64,000 nt of DNA from Candidatus Gastranaerophilales bacterium (lineage in GTDB: Bacteria > Cyanobacteriota > Vampirovibrionia > Gastranaerophilales > Gastranaerophilaceae), in the NCBI GenBank assembly GCA_944325895.1, contig CALVCA010000002.1, positions 1 through 64,000 of the forward strand, given 5' to 3'. The notes beneath the pieces were generated by a model that did no database searches, was not told the origin of the DNA, and worked only from the letters and a program-made list of their open reading frames with translations. Shown piece by piece: positions 17,171 to 27,080 of the stretch (the stretch's first letter is position 1; every line of letters starts with the position of its first letter). The position numbers were made by a program, and so were the translations under genes.

Positions 17171-19159
17171 TTATGAACAACCTGAATAGCCGCATTTTAA
17201 ACAGATAAAACAACCTTCTGCCATTTGAATTTCGTTACCGCATTCGGGACATTTAACCGTTTTAATTTCGCCGGTCGGTTCTTCTAAAACAGTTTCTGCA
17301 GCTTCTTCCGCCTTCTCTTCGGATTTTTTCTTATCATCCAAATTCATAGGTTGGAATTGACGTGAATTATTTCTGTATACGGTAATACCTTTAAGATTAT
17401 TTTTATATGCAAGAATATATGCTTCTTCAATATCTTTTCTTGTAGCATGTTCTTCAAAGTTAACGGTTTTAGAAACAGCATTATCAGTATGTAATTGGAA
17501 CGCTGCCTGCATTTTAACATGCCAGTAAGGTGAAACATCATGAGCAGTTACAAAAATATGTTTAACCTCATCTGATATACCGTCAACATGTGCTATAGAA
17601 CCGTTTTTAGCGATTTTTTGCATTAATTCTTCCGAATAAAGTCCGTGAGAAACCATGTAATCTTTAAAAATCGGATTAACTTCAAGCATTTCGGTACCGT
17701 CCATAATCAATCTTGAGAAAACAAGACCAAATAATGGTTCAACACCGCCTGATGCTCCTGCAATCATAGAGATAGTCCCCGTAGGAGCAATACATGTTGT
17801 TGTTGCATTTCTAATACCGTATTGTTTTATTTGTTCATCCAAATCTTTCCATTGCTCATCGGAAATTTTTCCGGCAGATTTGCCTTTATATTTATTATAT
17901 AAATAATAATCGCTGTCATAGACACTGCCTTTAAAATTATTAAATCTGCCTCTTTCTTTAGACAATTCAATAGATTCGCATTTAGATTCGTAATCAATAA
18001 ATTCCATAACTTGAGCGGCAAGCTTTGTACCTTCTTCCGATGCATAAGATATGCCCATTTTCATAAGCATATCAGCCCAGCCCATAACACCCAAACCGAT
18101 TTTTCTGTTATTTTGAACCATTTCCGAAATCTGCGGCAATGGATAATTATTAACAGCAATAACATTGTCTAAAAATCTTATTGCAGTTCTTGTTGTTTTA
18201 GCCAATAAATCCCAATCAACTTCAAAACCTGCAGAAGTTTCTTTAACCATTCTGCCCAAATTAATGGAACCTAAATTACATGCTTCATAAGCCAGTAAAG
18301 GAACTTCACCGCACGGGTTTGTGGATTCAATTTCGCCGATTAAAGGTGTAGGGTTATCGGCATTCATTTTATCAATAAAAATAATACCGGGTTCACCGTT
18401 ACGCCAAGCTCCGTCGACAATCATATCAAAAACTTTTTTAGCACTCAATTTTCCTGCCACCTGATTATTTTGAGGATTAATCAATTCGTAATCAGTTCCG
18501 TTTATATAAGCATCCATAAATTTATCGGTAATCGCAACGGAGATATTGAAATTGTTTAATTTATTATTGTCTGATTTACATTCGATAAAATCTAAAATAT
18601 CAGGATGATCAACTCTTAAAATACCCATATTGGCACCACGGCGTGTACCACCCTGTTTAACGGCTTCAGTTGCTGCATTAAAGACTTCCATAAATGAAAC
18701 CGGTCCTGATGAAACACCCATAGTAGATCTGACAACACTGTTTTTAGGTCTTAATCTTGAAAATGAAAAACCTGTTCCTCCGCCTGATTTATGGATTAAA
18801 GCAGTATTCTTAACTGTTTCAAAAATACCTTCCAAAGAATCTTCAACAGGCAATACAAAACAAGCTGCCAATTGACCGAGCTCTCTGCCGGCATTCATCA
18901 GAGTAGGTGAATTAGGCATAAAATATAAATTTGTAATAGCATCGTAAAATCTTTCTGTAAGCTTATCAACATCAGACTGAGAAGCTCCGAATTTTAAATC
19001 ACCGGCTGCAATAGAACTTGCAACTCGTTTAAACATATCTGCCGGCTTTTCAATGCAATTACCGTTTTTATCTCTTTTTAAATATCTTTTTTCAAGAACT
19101 TTAATAGCATTTTCTGATAAACATACATCTTTTATGCATGTAGAAACATTTTCTGACAC
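17171..19159 (-). CDS. nrdJ: Class II (adenosylcobalamin-dependent) ribonucleotide reductase
   Basis: This 662-residue enzyme reduces ribonucleotides to deoxyribonucleotides using coenzyme B12 to make the thiyl radical, so no NrdB partner is needed. Signatures: NSPTLMNAG (about 81-89), GQLAACFVLP with the first redox Cys, SGGGTGFSFSRLRP, KQGGTRRGANM, NPCGEVPLLAYEACNLGS with active-site Cys and Glu, and TTCIAPTGTISMIAGASGGVEP. The C-terminus ends in a zinc-ribbon-like CPECG...CLKCGYSGC (about 640-661), which regenerates the disulfide in this subfamily. No ATP cone is seen. There is no cobalamin riboswitch upstream, but a set of CATGCC inverted repeats lies within 100 bp. Confidence 0.95.
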   Translation of the reverse strand: MSENVSTCIKDVCLSENAIKVLEKRYLKRDKNGNCIEKPADMFKRVASSIAAGDLKFGASQSDVDKLTERFYDAITNLYFMPNSPTLMNAGRELGQLAACFVLPVEDSLEGIFETVKNTALIHKSGGGTGFSFSRLRPKNSVVRSTMGVSSGPVSFMEVFNAATEAVKQGGTRRGANMGILRVDHPDILDFIECKSDNNKLNNFNISVAITDKFMDAYINGTDYELINPQNNQVAGKLSAKKVFDMIVDGAWRNGEPGIIFIDKMNADNPTPLIGEIESTNPCGEVPLLAYEACNLGSINLGRMVKETSAGFEVDWDLLAKTTRTAIRFLDNVIAVNNYPLPQISEMVQNNRKIGLGVMGWADMLMKMGISYASEEGTKLAAQVMEFIDYESKCESIELSKERGRFNNFKGSVYDSDYYLYNKYKGKSAGKISDEQWKDLDEQIKQYGIRNATTTCIAPTGTISMIAGASGGVEPLFGLVFSRLIMDGTEMLEVNPIFKDYMVSHGLYSEELMQKIAKNGSIAHVDGISDEVKHIFVTAHDVSPYWHVKMQAAFQLHTDNAVSKTVNFEEHATRKDIEEAYILAYKNNLKGITVYRNNSRQFQPMNLDDKKKSEEKAEEAAETVLEEPTGEIKTVKCPECGNEIQMAEGCFICLKCGYSGCS

Positions 19160-19188
19160 ATTAACCTCCGTTTAGTTTTAATATCCCG

Positions 19189-19260
19189 ACATGCCAAAAC
19201 GGCATGATTGTTCTACAATTTTACATCAGTTTTAAACAGCATGCAACTACATGCCAAAAC
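19189..19260 (-). promoter_or_regulatory. Repeated CATGCC operator-like sites upstream of nrdJ
   Basis: The 12-mer ACATGCCAAAAC occurs twice exactly 60 bp apart (19189-19200 and 19249-19260). The first is part of a perfect inverted repeat, CATGCC-AAAAC-GGCATG (19190-19206), and a GCATGC palindrome lies between them at about 19239-19244. They sit 30-100 bp before the nrdJ start. They do not look like the NrdR box. A binding site for an unknown regulator is inferred. Confidence 0.5.
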
Positions 19261-19333
19261 TGTAACACAACGTAATTTTTATAAGAATAACATGATTTGT
19301 TTAGCATTTTTTAACAAAAACTTTTCACAAAAA

Positions 19334-19359
19334 CACATCCTGAAAAAATTCAGGATGTA
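19334..19359 (-). terminator. Hairpin, possible minus-strand terminator
   Basis: ATCCTGAA-AAAA-TTCAGGAT forms a perfect 8-bp stem. On the minus strand it is followed by GTGTTTTTG, on the plus strand by ATTAAAAAC, so it fits a minus-strand terminator better. No gene was found on that strand between here and 19786. The stem resembles the CATCCTGA repeats at 26900-27060 and could be repeat-derived instead. Confidence 0.45.
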
Positions 19360-19445
19360 TTAAAAACTAAACTGGCAATGCTAAAACAGCTAAATTAATA
19401 TAAATCAAAAAATGAAATCTCTTTTTCAAAATTACTTTAATTTAT

Positions 19446-19565
19446 ATACACACGGGTAATTTATTTTTTATAAATTTATTTGTTTAATAATAGTAAATCT
19501 TTTTCATACTTCCAGCTATTCTTAATTCCAACGAGCCTTTTGGCTCTTTTTTTTAGCTTAAAAAA
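19446..19565 (+). repeat. Terminator-ended intergenic repeat, copy 2 (possible small RNA)
   Basis: This is the second copy of the element at 2061-2181, in the same orientation relative to the plus strand. The 80 bases before the terminator differ at only three positions, all clustered where copy 1 has TATAAT. The terminator GAGCC-TTTT-GGCTC with eight T lies at 19533-19554. The flanks of the two copies are unrelated. It lies in the ~600-bp gap between nrdJ and pxpA. Confidence 0.7.
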
Positions 19566-19578
19566 ATTTTGGCTGACA

Positions 19579-19599
19579 TTAGTACGTAAACAGTACTAA
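19579..19599. promoter_or_regulatory. Perfect inverted repeat TTAGTAC-N7-GTACTAA
   Basis: A 7-bp perfect inverted repeat lies in the spacer upstream of pxpA, too far from that start (about 190 bp) to be assigned with confidence. The symmetry and spacing look like a dimeric regulator site. The remaining spacer from 19600 to 19760 is AT-rich without other recognisable features. Confidence 0.4.
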
Positions 19600-19789
19600 A
19601 ATCAGATTTCTTATAGACAATACTTCTCATAATTTTGATCTTGCGGTATTATTATTTTCCGGCTTGAACATGATAAATTCACTATTCCATAAAAAACTTC
19701 TTACAAGTAACAATAAAATGTAAATTAATATTTTATAAAGATATGATATTCTTTCATTTATGTTGTATAATTGTTTCAAAGAGGAAATG

Positions 19790-20593
19790 ATGATGCAATC
19801 TGAAAAAATAAAGAATATAGATTTTAACTGCGATTTGGCACAGAGTTTCGGAGTTTACAAAAACAGTTCCGAATACAGGCTTTTAGACTATGTCAGTTCT
19901 GTAAATATCTCCTGCGGATTTCATGCAGGTGACCCTATGAGCATAAAAGAAGCTTTATTAGCAGCTAAAGACAGAGATATTGTTATAGGTGCTCATATAG
20001 GCTTTGATGATATTCAAGGATTTGGATACAGACCGATGGAGCTTTCTGATGATGAACTTGAAGCACTTGTTATATATCAAGTAGGAGCTATGCAATCGTT
20101 TGCAAAATCTTTCAAGCTTGAAATAGAATATGTAAGACCGCATGGTGCTATGTATGTTATGGCGGCACAGGATTTTCATTTTGCAACGGTAATAGCTCAA
20201 GCTATAAAAAAATGCTCTGATTGGCTTATATACTACGGTGCATCAGGCGATATTACCGCAAAAACGGGTGATTACGTAAATATCCCCGTAGCTCATGAAA
20301 TCTGCCTTGAAAAATCTTATAATATTGACGGTACTATTGATTTTTCGGCAAAAGATATTGAAAATACAAATGTTTCAATAGGAAGATTAAAAGAATTACT
20401 CAACAACTCCCAAGTTATGAATAATGAATGCGGAAAAACAGTTGTTAAAGCAGATACAATACATTTTACCAACAGAATTTCAAATGCTTTAGATTTAATA
20501 ACACAAGCTAACGAAATAATAAAGCCTGTTCCGGTAAATTACAAAAATGCCTGTGAATCAGGCTGGGTTAGGAACTATTATGAAACGGTTTAA
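19790..20593 (+). CDS. pxpA: LamB/YcsF family protein (5-oxoprolinase subunit A-like)
   Basis: This protein of about 267 residues matches PxpA, which with PxpB and PxpC cleaves 5-oxoproline with ATP to glutamate. Seen: DFNCDLAQSFGVY near the N-terminus (family: DLNCDLGE.FG), NISCGFHAGDP, a GAHIGFDDIQGFGYRPM block (family GAHPG..D..GFGRR) and EYVRPHGAMYV (family VKPHGALYN). Several family residues are changed and no pxpB or pxpC is adjacent, so a different role is possible. Starts at 19787, 19790 and 19793 are all in frame; GAGG at 19781-19784 supports 19790 or 19793. A TATAAT lies at 19766-19771. The 3' end overlaps yvcK by 14 bp, implying coupling. Confidence 0.85.
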   Translation: MMQSEKIKNIDFNCDLAQSFGVYKNSSEYRLLDYVSSVNISCGFHAGDPMSIKEALLAAKDRDIVIGAHIGFDDIQGFGYRPMELSDDELEALVIYQVGAMQSFAKSFKLEIEYVRPHGAMYVMAAQDFHFATVIAQAIKKCSDWLIYYGASGDITAKTGDYVNIPVAHEICLEKSYNIDGTIDFSAKDIENTNVSIGRLKELLNNSQVMNNECGKTVVKADTIHFTNRISNALDLITQANEIIKPVPVNYKNACESGWVRNYYETV

Positions 20594-21929
20594 AATAAAT
20601 TCAGGGATATTAAAAGATGCAGGCTGGCTTGTACCAGGATTACAAGTAAAACGCTGGTTTGCATTAATTTTATTAGGTACAGTCTTAATAACAATAGGTA
20701 TCTTAATATTAATTGATATAAAGCCTATTTTTTACACAATGGAGTTTATTCGAAAAATAGCAAACACTGTTTCTACGGAATGGCTTGCTTTTGCTATATG
20801 TATGTTTGGTGCCGCAATATTTTTTAAAGGCTGGCAAAAAACAAATTTATCAATTTTAGACATAGATAAAGATGATAATTTTCTTTTAGAAAATTTATAC
20901 AGAAGAAGAAAACTTAACCGTGGCCCTAAAATTGTTGCAGTGGGCGGCGGAACAGGACTTTCCATGTTATTAAAAGGGATTAAACATATAACCAATAATA
21001 TAACTGCCGTTGTTACTGTAGGCGATGACGGAGGAAGTTCGGGCAGACTACGTGAAGAAATGGGTATTCTACCCCCTGGGGATATAAGAAACTGCATTGC
21101 AGCTTTAGCTGATGATGAAGATTTGGTGACTAAACTCTTCCAATATCGTTTCAAAACCGGTGAAGGCTTAGAAGGTCACAGTTTTGGAAATTTATTTTTA
21201 ACTGCTCTTTGCTCTATTACAGGAGATATGGTACGTGCAGTAAAAGAATCTTCAAATGTATTATCAATCAGAGGACGTGTTTTACCTGCAACACTTGATG
21301 ATATGAAGCTCGTGGCAGAAATGGAAGACGGACGAATTATAAAAGGTGAATCAAATATTCCGGAAGCACACGGAAGAATAAAACGATTATATACAGACCC
21401 TCGTCATTGTAAGGCTTTAGAAGATGTTATTTCTGCAATAAAAACTGCCGATTTAATTATATTAGGACCAGGAAGTCTTTATACAAGCGTCATTCCAAAT
21501 CTACTGGTTAATGAAATATCAGAAGCCATCGCAAATTCAAACGCTAAAAAAATCTATGTATGCAATATAATGACCCAACCCGGAGAAACAGACGGGTATT
21601 CTGTATCAGACCATGTAAAAGCCTTAATACAACATGCTAATAACAAAAAAATCGTTGATGCTGTCTTGGTTAACGATTATTTGCCTAAAAATCTTGCACA
21701 TAAATACGAAATAGCAGGATCTTTCCCTGTAAAATTGGATTATGAAAATATAAAAAAACTAGGGATTTGCCTATTTACCAAAAAACTTATTGAAGACAGC
21801 AAAGAAGGGCTTGTAAGACACAGTTCTCACAGAGTTGCTAGAGCTGTTTATTACTGGTACAGAAAAGTTTTAAAAGATGGTAATTCGTCTTTTAAAGTAA
21901 AATATTCGGGAGAAAAAGCCGTATGTTAA
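20580..21929 (+). CDS. yvcK: YvcK/CofD-like gluconeogenesis factor with membrane anchor
   Basis: This 449-residue protein belongs to the YvcK family, which binds UDP-sugars and links carbon source use to cell-wall synthesis and cell shape. Two N-terminal membrane segments (about 25-47 and 64-85) precede the cytosolic domain, unlike the soluble Firmicutes proteins. Signatures: VAVGGGTGLSMLLKGIK (about 122-138), VTVGDDGGSSGRLREEMGI, PPGDIRNCIAALAD, GHSFGNL, and ILGPGSLYTSVIPNLLV. The start at 20580 has an AGGA site; an in-frame upstream start at 20547 would extend further into pxpA. It overlaps panB by 7 bp. Confidence 0.93.
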   Translation: MKRFKINSGILKDAGWLVPGLQVKRWFALILLGTVLITIGILILIDIKPIFYTMEFIRKIANTVSTEWLAFAICMFGAAIFFKGWQKTNLSILDIDKDDNFLLENLYRRRKLNRGPKIVAVGGGTGLSMLLKGIKHITNNITAVVTVGDDGGSSGRLREEMGILPPGDIRNCIAALADDEDLVTKLFQYRFKTGEGLEGHSFGNLFLTALCSITGDMVRAVKESSNVLSIRGRVLPATLDDMKLVAEMEDGRIIKGESNIPEAHGRIKRLYTDPRHCKALEDVISAIKTADLIILGPGSLYTSVIPNLLVNEISEAIANSNAKKIYVCNIMTQPGETDGYSVSDHVKALIQHANNKKIVDAVLVNDYLPKNLAHKYEIAGSFPVKLDYENIKKLGICLFTKKLIEDSKEGLVRHSSHRVARAVYYWYRKVLKDGNSSFKVKYSGEKAVC

Positions 21930-22768
21930 AAAAAGTTACTGTTAATACATTACAAAAAATGAAAGATAACGGCGAAAAATTTTCAATGCTGACGGCATAT
22001 GACTATCCAACAGCAAAATATCTTGATGAAGCAGGGATTGATGTCCTGTTAGTAGGTGACAGCCTGGCTATGGTTATTTTGGGATATGACAATACAGGTA
22101 AAATCGGTATTGAAGAAATGTCTGTATTTACAAAAGCCGTTGTACGTGGTGCTAACCGTGCATTTATCGTTGCTGATATGCCTTTTGGAAGCTACCATTC
22201 GGGAATTGATAATGCTATGGCTAATATTTGCCATTTGGCTAAATGCGGAGCAAATGCCGTTAAAATAGAAGGCGGCAATGACTATATCTATTCAATTGTA
22301 GAAAGAAGTGTCGGTTTAGGTGTTCCTGTTATGGGGCATTTAGGCTTTACACCGCAGTTTTTGAACACAATCGGCGGGTACAATATTCAAGGCAAAACCG
22401 TTGAAGCAACTTTGGAAATTTTAAAACAGGCAAAACATTTAGAAGAAGCCGGTGCTTTTGCAGTAGTTTTGGAAATGGTACCTGAAGAAAGTGCCGCATA
22501 TATTACACAAAACCTCAAAATTCCGACTGTTTCATGCGGTGCCGGAAGATTTTGTGATGCTCAGGTAATTGTTTCTGATGATATGTTAGGTAAATTTTCC
22601 GAATTTAAACCAAAATTTGTTCGCAAATATGCAGATTTAAAATCAGTTATTTTGAATTCTGCCAAACAATATGATTTCGATGTTAAAAACGGAAATTTCC
22701 CGTCGGAAGATGAAATTTACAAATTAAACGATAGTGAACGAATGCAATTATTAAGCTATCAAAATTAA
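21923..22768 (+). CDS. panB: 3-methyl-2-oxobutanoate hydroxymethyltransferase
   Basis: This 281-residue enzyme, ketopantoate hydroxymethyltransferase, makes the first committed step to pantothenate and coenzyme A. Signatures: SMLTAYDYPTAKYLDEAGID with the following LLVGDSLAMVILGYDNT, VVRGANRAFIVADMPFGSYH (catalytic and metal residues), KCGANAVKIEGG, GHLGFTPQ, and IPTVSCGAGRFCDAQVIV (family GIGAG...DGQVLV). The PanB pattern is complete. It overlaps yvcK, and together with panC downstream gives a pan unit lacking panD and panE in this window. Confidence 0.95.
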   Translation: MLKKVTVNTLQKMKDNGEKFSMLTAYDYPTAKYLDEAGIDVLLVGDSLAMVILGYDNTGKIGIEEMSVFTKAVVRGANRAFIVADMPFGSYHSGIDNAMANICHLAKCGANAVKIEGGNDYIYSIVERSVGLGVPVMGHLGFTPQFLNTIGGYNIQGKTVEATLEILKQAKHLEEAGAFAVVLEMVPEESAAYITQNLKIPTVSCGAGRFCDAQVIVSDDMLGKFSEFKPKFVRKYADLKSVILNSAKQYDFDVKNGNFPSEDEIYKLNDSERMQLLSYQN

Positions 22769-22813
22769 AAAGCAAAAATTTTTTTCTTTATGTTTTATAT
22801 GGAAAGGTAAATT

Positions 22814-23188
22814 ATGGATAATATAAGTTTTACATCTTACATAAAACCGACAAAATATTTTGAAAGCGGTGTTAAATATACAAAAATGCTTGCTCAAAAA
22901 AAAGACATTGCCGCTGTTGAAAAATTTTGTAATGCTGTTGACGCTATAAAAAATGACGGAAAGAAAGATATTTTTGATATCTCAGTAGAAAAAGGTTTTT
23001 CTAACTTTATAAAAAATATTAAACGTGAAAAAATTTTTATGAACGGGAATTTAATGTCAGACAAAGTTTTGCCATATAAAAATGACGGTCAACATTGCTA
23101 TAACAGTATAATATCTTTTGCTAAAGAATATTTAAATGCTGATGTAGAAAAATTAGGAACCATCCATAAATTAGACGACATTATATAG
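22814..23188 (+). CDS. Orphan small protein between panB and panC
   Basis: This 124-residue protein of unknown function starts MDNISFTSYIKPTKYF; ISFTS at residues 4-8 fits the recurrent N-terminal SF motif of this genome. There is no signal peptide or membrane segment, and the body is a mix of charged helices with one Cys near residue 37. It has a GGAAAGG-type ribosome site, sits 45 bp after panB and 9 bp before panC on the same strand, so it is surely co-transcribed. It has no resemblance to aspartate decarboxylase PanD (no GSIT/GSCA cleavage site). Confidence 0.7.
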   Translation: MDNISFTSYIKPTKYFESGVKYTKMLAQKKDIAAVEKFCNAVDAIKNDGKKDIFDISVEKGFSNFIKNIKREKIFMNGNLMSDKVLPYKNDGQHCYNSIISFAKEYLNADVEKLGTIHKLDDII

Positions 23189-23197
23189 AGAGAGCAT

Positions 23198-24052
23198 ATG
23201 ATTTTACACAAAATTACCGAAGTACGTGAAAAAATAAAAGAATGGAAAAAAGAAGGCTTAACAATAGGTTTGATACCTACAATGGGGGCATTACATGCCG
23301 GACACAAGAGCTTAATTGACAAATCAGTTGAAAAATGTGACAGAACAGTTGTATCAGTTTTTGTTAATCCTATACAATTCTGCCCCGGAGAAGATTTGGA
23401 CAAATACCCGAGAACTCTTGACAAAGATAATGAATTATGCGAACAATCAAATGTTGATATCGTTTTTGCACCTACACCTAAAGAAATGTACGGTGAAGGA
23501 CATATATTATCAAACGATTTCTTGACTTATGTTATTCCGCCGTATTTTTATGTCAACAAACTCTGCGGCAAATCCCGTGTAGGGCATTTTGACGGTGTTT
23601 GTACCGTAGTAAACAAATTATTTAATATTGTACAGCCTGATTTTGCATTTTTTGGGGAAAAAGATGCACAACAATTGATTATCATAAAAAAAATGGTTAA
23701 AGATTTGAATATACCAATAGAAATTATTCCCTGTCCTATTGTCAGAGAGCCATCCGGACTGGCTTTAAGCTCAAGGAATAAATATTTGAAAGAAGAACAA
23801 AAAGAATATGCCGTCGCTTTAAGTAAAATTTTATTCAATATAAAATCATGCTACAAAAAAGGGATTACAGATACTAATGCTCTTTTAGAAACAGCATATA
23901 CATATCTAACACCAAATCATAATTTAGAATATTTAGAATTTTGTGATGAAAACACTTTAGAAGGAAAATCGACAGCAGATGACAACACTAGAGTGTTTAT
24001 TGCAGTAAAAATAGGTGATGTACGATTAATTGATAATATTCTTTTAAAATAA
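23198..24052 (+). CDS. panC: Pantothenate synthetase
   Basis: This 284-residue enzyme joins pantoate and beta-alanine with ATP to make pantothenate. Signatures: LIPTMGALHAGHKSLI (27-42, with the HIGH-like HAGH), VVSVFVNPIQFCPGEDLDKYPRT, GHFDGVCTVVNKLFNIVQPDFAFFGEKDAQQ, and REPSGLALSSRN (the KMSKS-like SSRN loop). A slightly longer loop follows GEGHILSNDF compared with typical PanC. The last gene of the pxpA-yvcK-panB-orphan-panC unit, it ends 1 bp from the stop of convergent gyrB with no terminator between them. Confidence 0.95.
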   Translation: MILHKITEVREKIKEWKKEGLTIGLIPTMGALHAGHKSLIDKSVEKCDRTVVSVFVNPIQFCPGEDLDKYPRTLDKDNELCEQSNVDIVFAPTPKEMYGEGHILSNDFLTYVIPPYFYVNKLCGKSRVGHFDGVCTVVNKLFNIVQPDFAFFGEKDAQQLIIIKKMVKDLNIPIEIIPCPIVREPSGLALSSRNKYLKEEQKEYAVALSKILFNIKSCYKKGITDTNALLETAYTYLTPNHNLEYLEFCDENTLEGKSTADDNTRVFIAVKIGDVRLIDNILLK

Positions 24053-24053
24053 C

Positions 24054-26582
<2,529 letters not shown>

Positions 26583-26670
26583 CTAGTTATATCAACAATA
26601 TTAACACAAACACAAAGAAATTGCCAATTTGTTACTATTATTTATAATTTTTTAATACAAATCAAAAAAC

Positions 26671-26699
26671 TTGACAAAATTTGAAAAATAATATTTAAT
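26671..26699 (+). promoter_or_regulatory. Promoter of the pseudopilin locus
   Basis: TTGACA (26671-26676), a 17-nt spacer and TTTAAT (26694-26699) form a good promoter. It is followed by an AAAGGAG ribosome site (26708-26714) and an ATG at 26722. The same combination, CTTGACAAAAT...TTTAAT with a 17-nt spacer, occurs again at 27917-27945. Confidence 0.7.
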
Positions 26700-26721
26700 T
26701 AAGAAAAAAAGGAGTTAAGAG

Positions 26722-26781
26722 ATGAAAACTATTGAAAAATCAGCGGGTAAGATAGTCGCCCCCCCCCTGCAGAATGCTTAG
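26722..26781 (+). pseudogene. Short frame interrupted at a 9-C tract; probable original 5' end of the pseudopilin gene
   Basis: With a strong promoter and ribosome site, the ATG at 26722 opens only 19 codons (MKTIEKSAGKIVAPPLQNA) before TAG. It contains a run of nine C (26759-26767), exceptional in this AT-rich sequence. The pseudopilin frame that starts at TTG 27021 is open without any stop back to 26751, and it lies in the phase reached by adding one C (or removing two). So one more C would fuse this start to the pseudopilin gene. Either the assembly has a homopolymer error, the gene is broken, or expression is switched by slippage. Confidence 0.65.
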
Positions 26782-26899
26782 TTAGTACCTTTCGGGCTGT
26801 TTTTGGAGGACTGTTCCACTCTACACACCATTTTGGAAGAAAAAATTATTTTAATAAAATTACCAGGGCATTATGCCAAAATAATTTATTCCACACAAC

Positions 26900-27080
26900 C
26901 CGTCATCCTGAGCAAAGGTGCTACGCACGTAGACACATTAGGTTTTGTATAGCATTTAACAGTTGCAAGATCCTGAAACAAGTTCAGGATGACAGTACTA
27001 CGTACGTAGACACATTAGGTTTGCCTTCTACACGTCATCCTGAGGCTTTAGCCGAAGGATCTACGCACGTAAGTACATTT
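26900..27080 (+). repeat. Three REP-like repeat units ahead of the pseudopilin leader
   Basis: Three related units lie in tandem. Each has a GTCATCCTGAG or inverted CAGGATGAC core and a following TACG(C/T)ACGTAGACACATTAGGTTT tail (26922-26943, 26999-27022, and a diverged form from 27061). The middle unit is palindromic (ATCCTGAA...TTCAGGAT, 26970-26990). They resemble the short CGTCATCCTGAG... repeats seen in many bacterial genomes that translate as RHPE-type peptides. Here they are in frame with the pseudopilin and supply its N-terminal extension (TRHPEALAEGS). Confidence 0.65.

Noticed and set aside
19160-19330. Cobalamin riboswitch upstream of the B12-dependent reductase
   Set aside because: No B12-box-like GCCACTG or the surrounding conserved helices is visible; only the CATGCC repeats are seen.
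26900-27080. CRISPR array
   Set aside because: The three repeat units differ in orientation and spacing and have no uniform spacers or cas genes.
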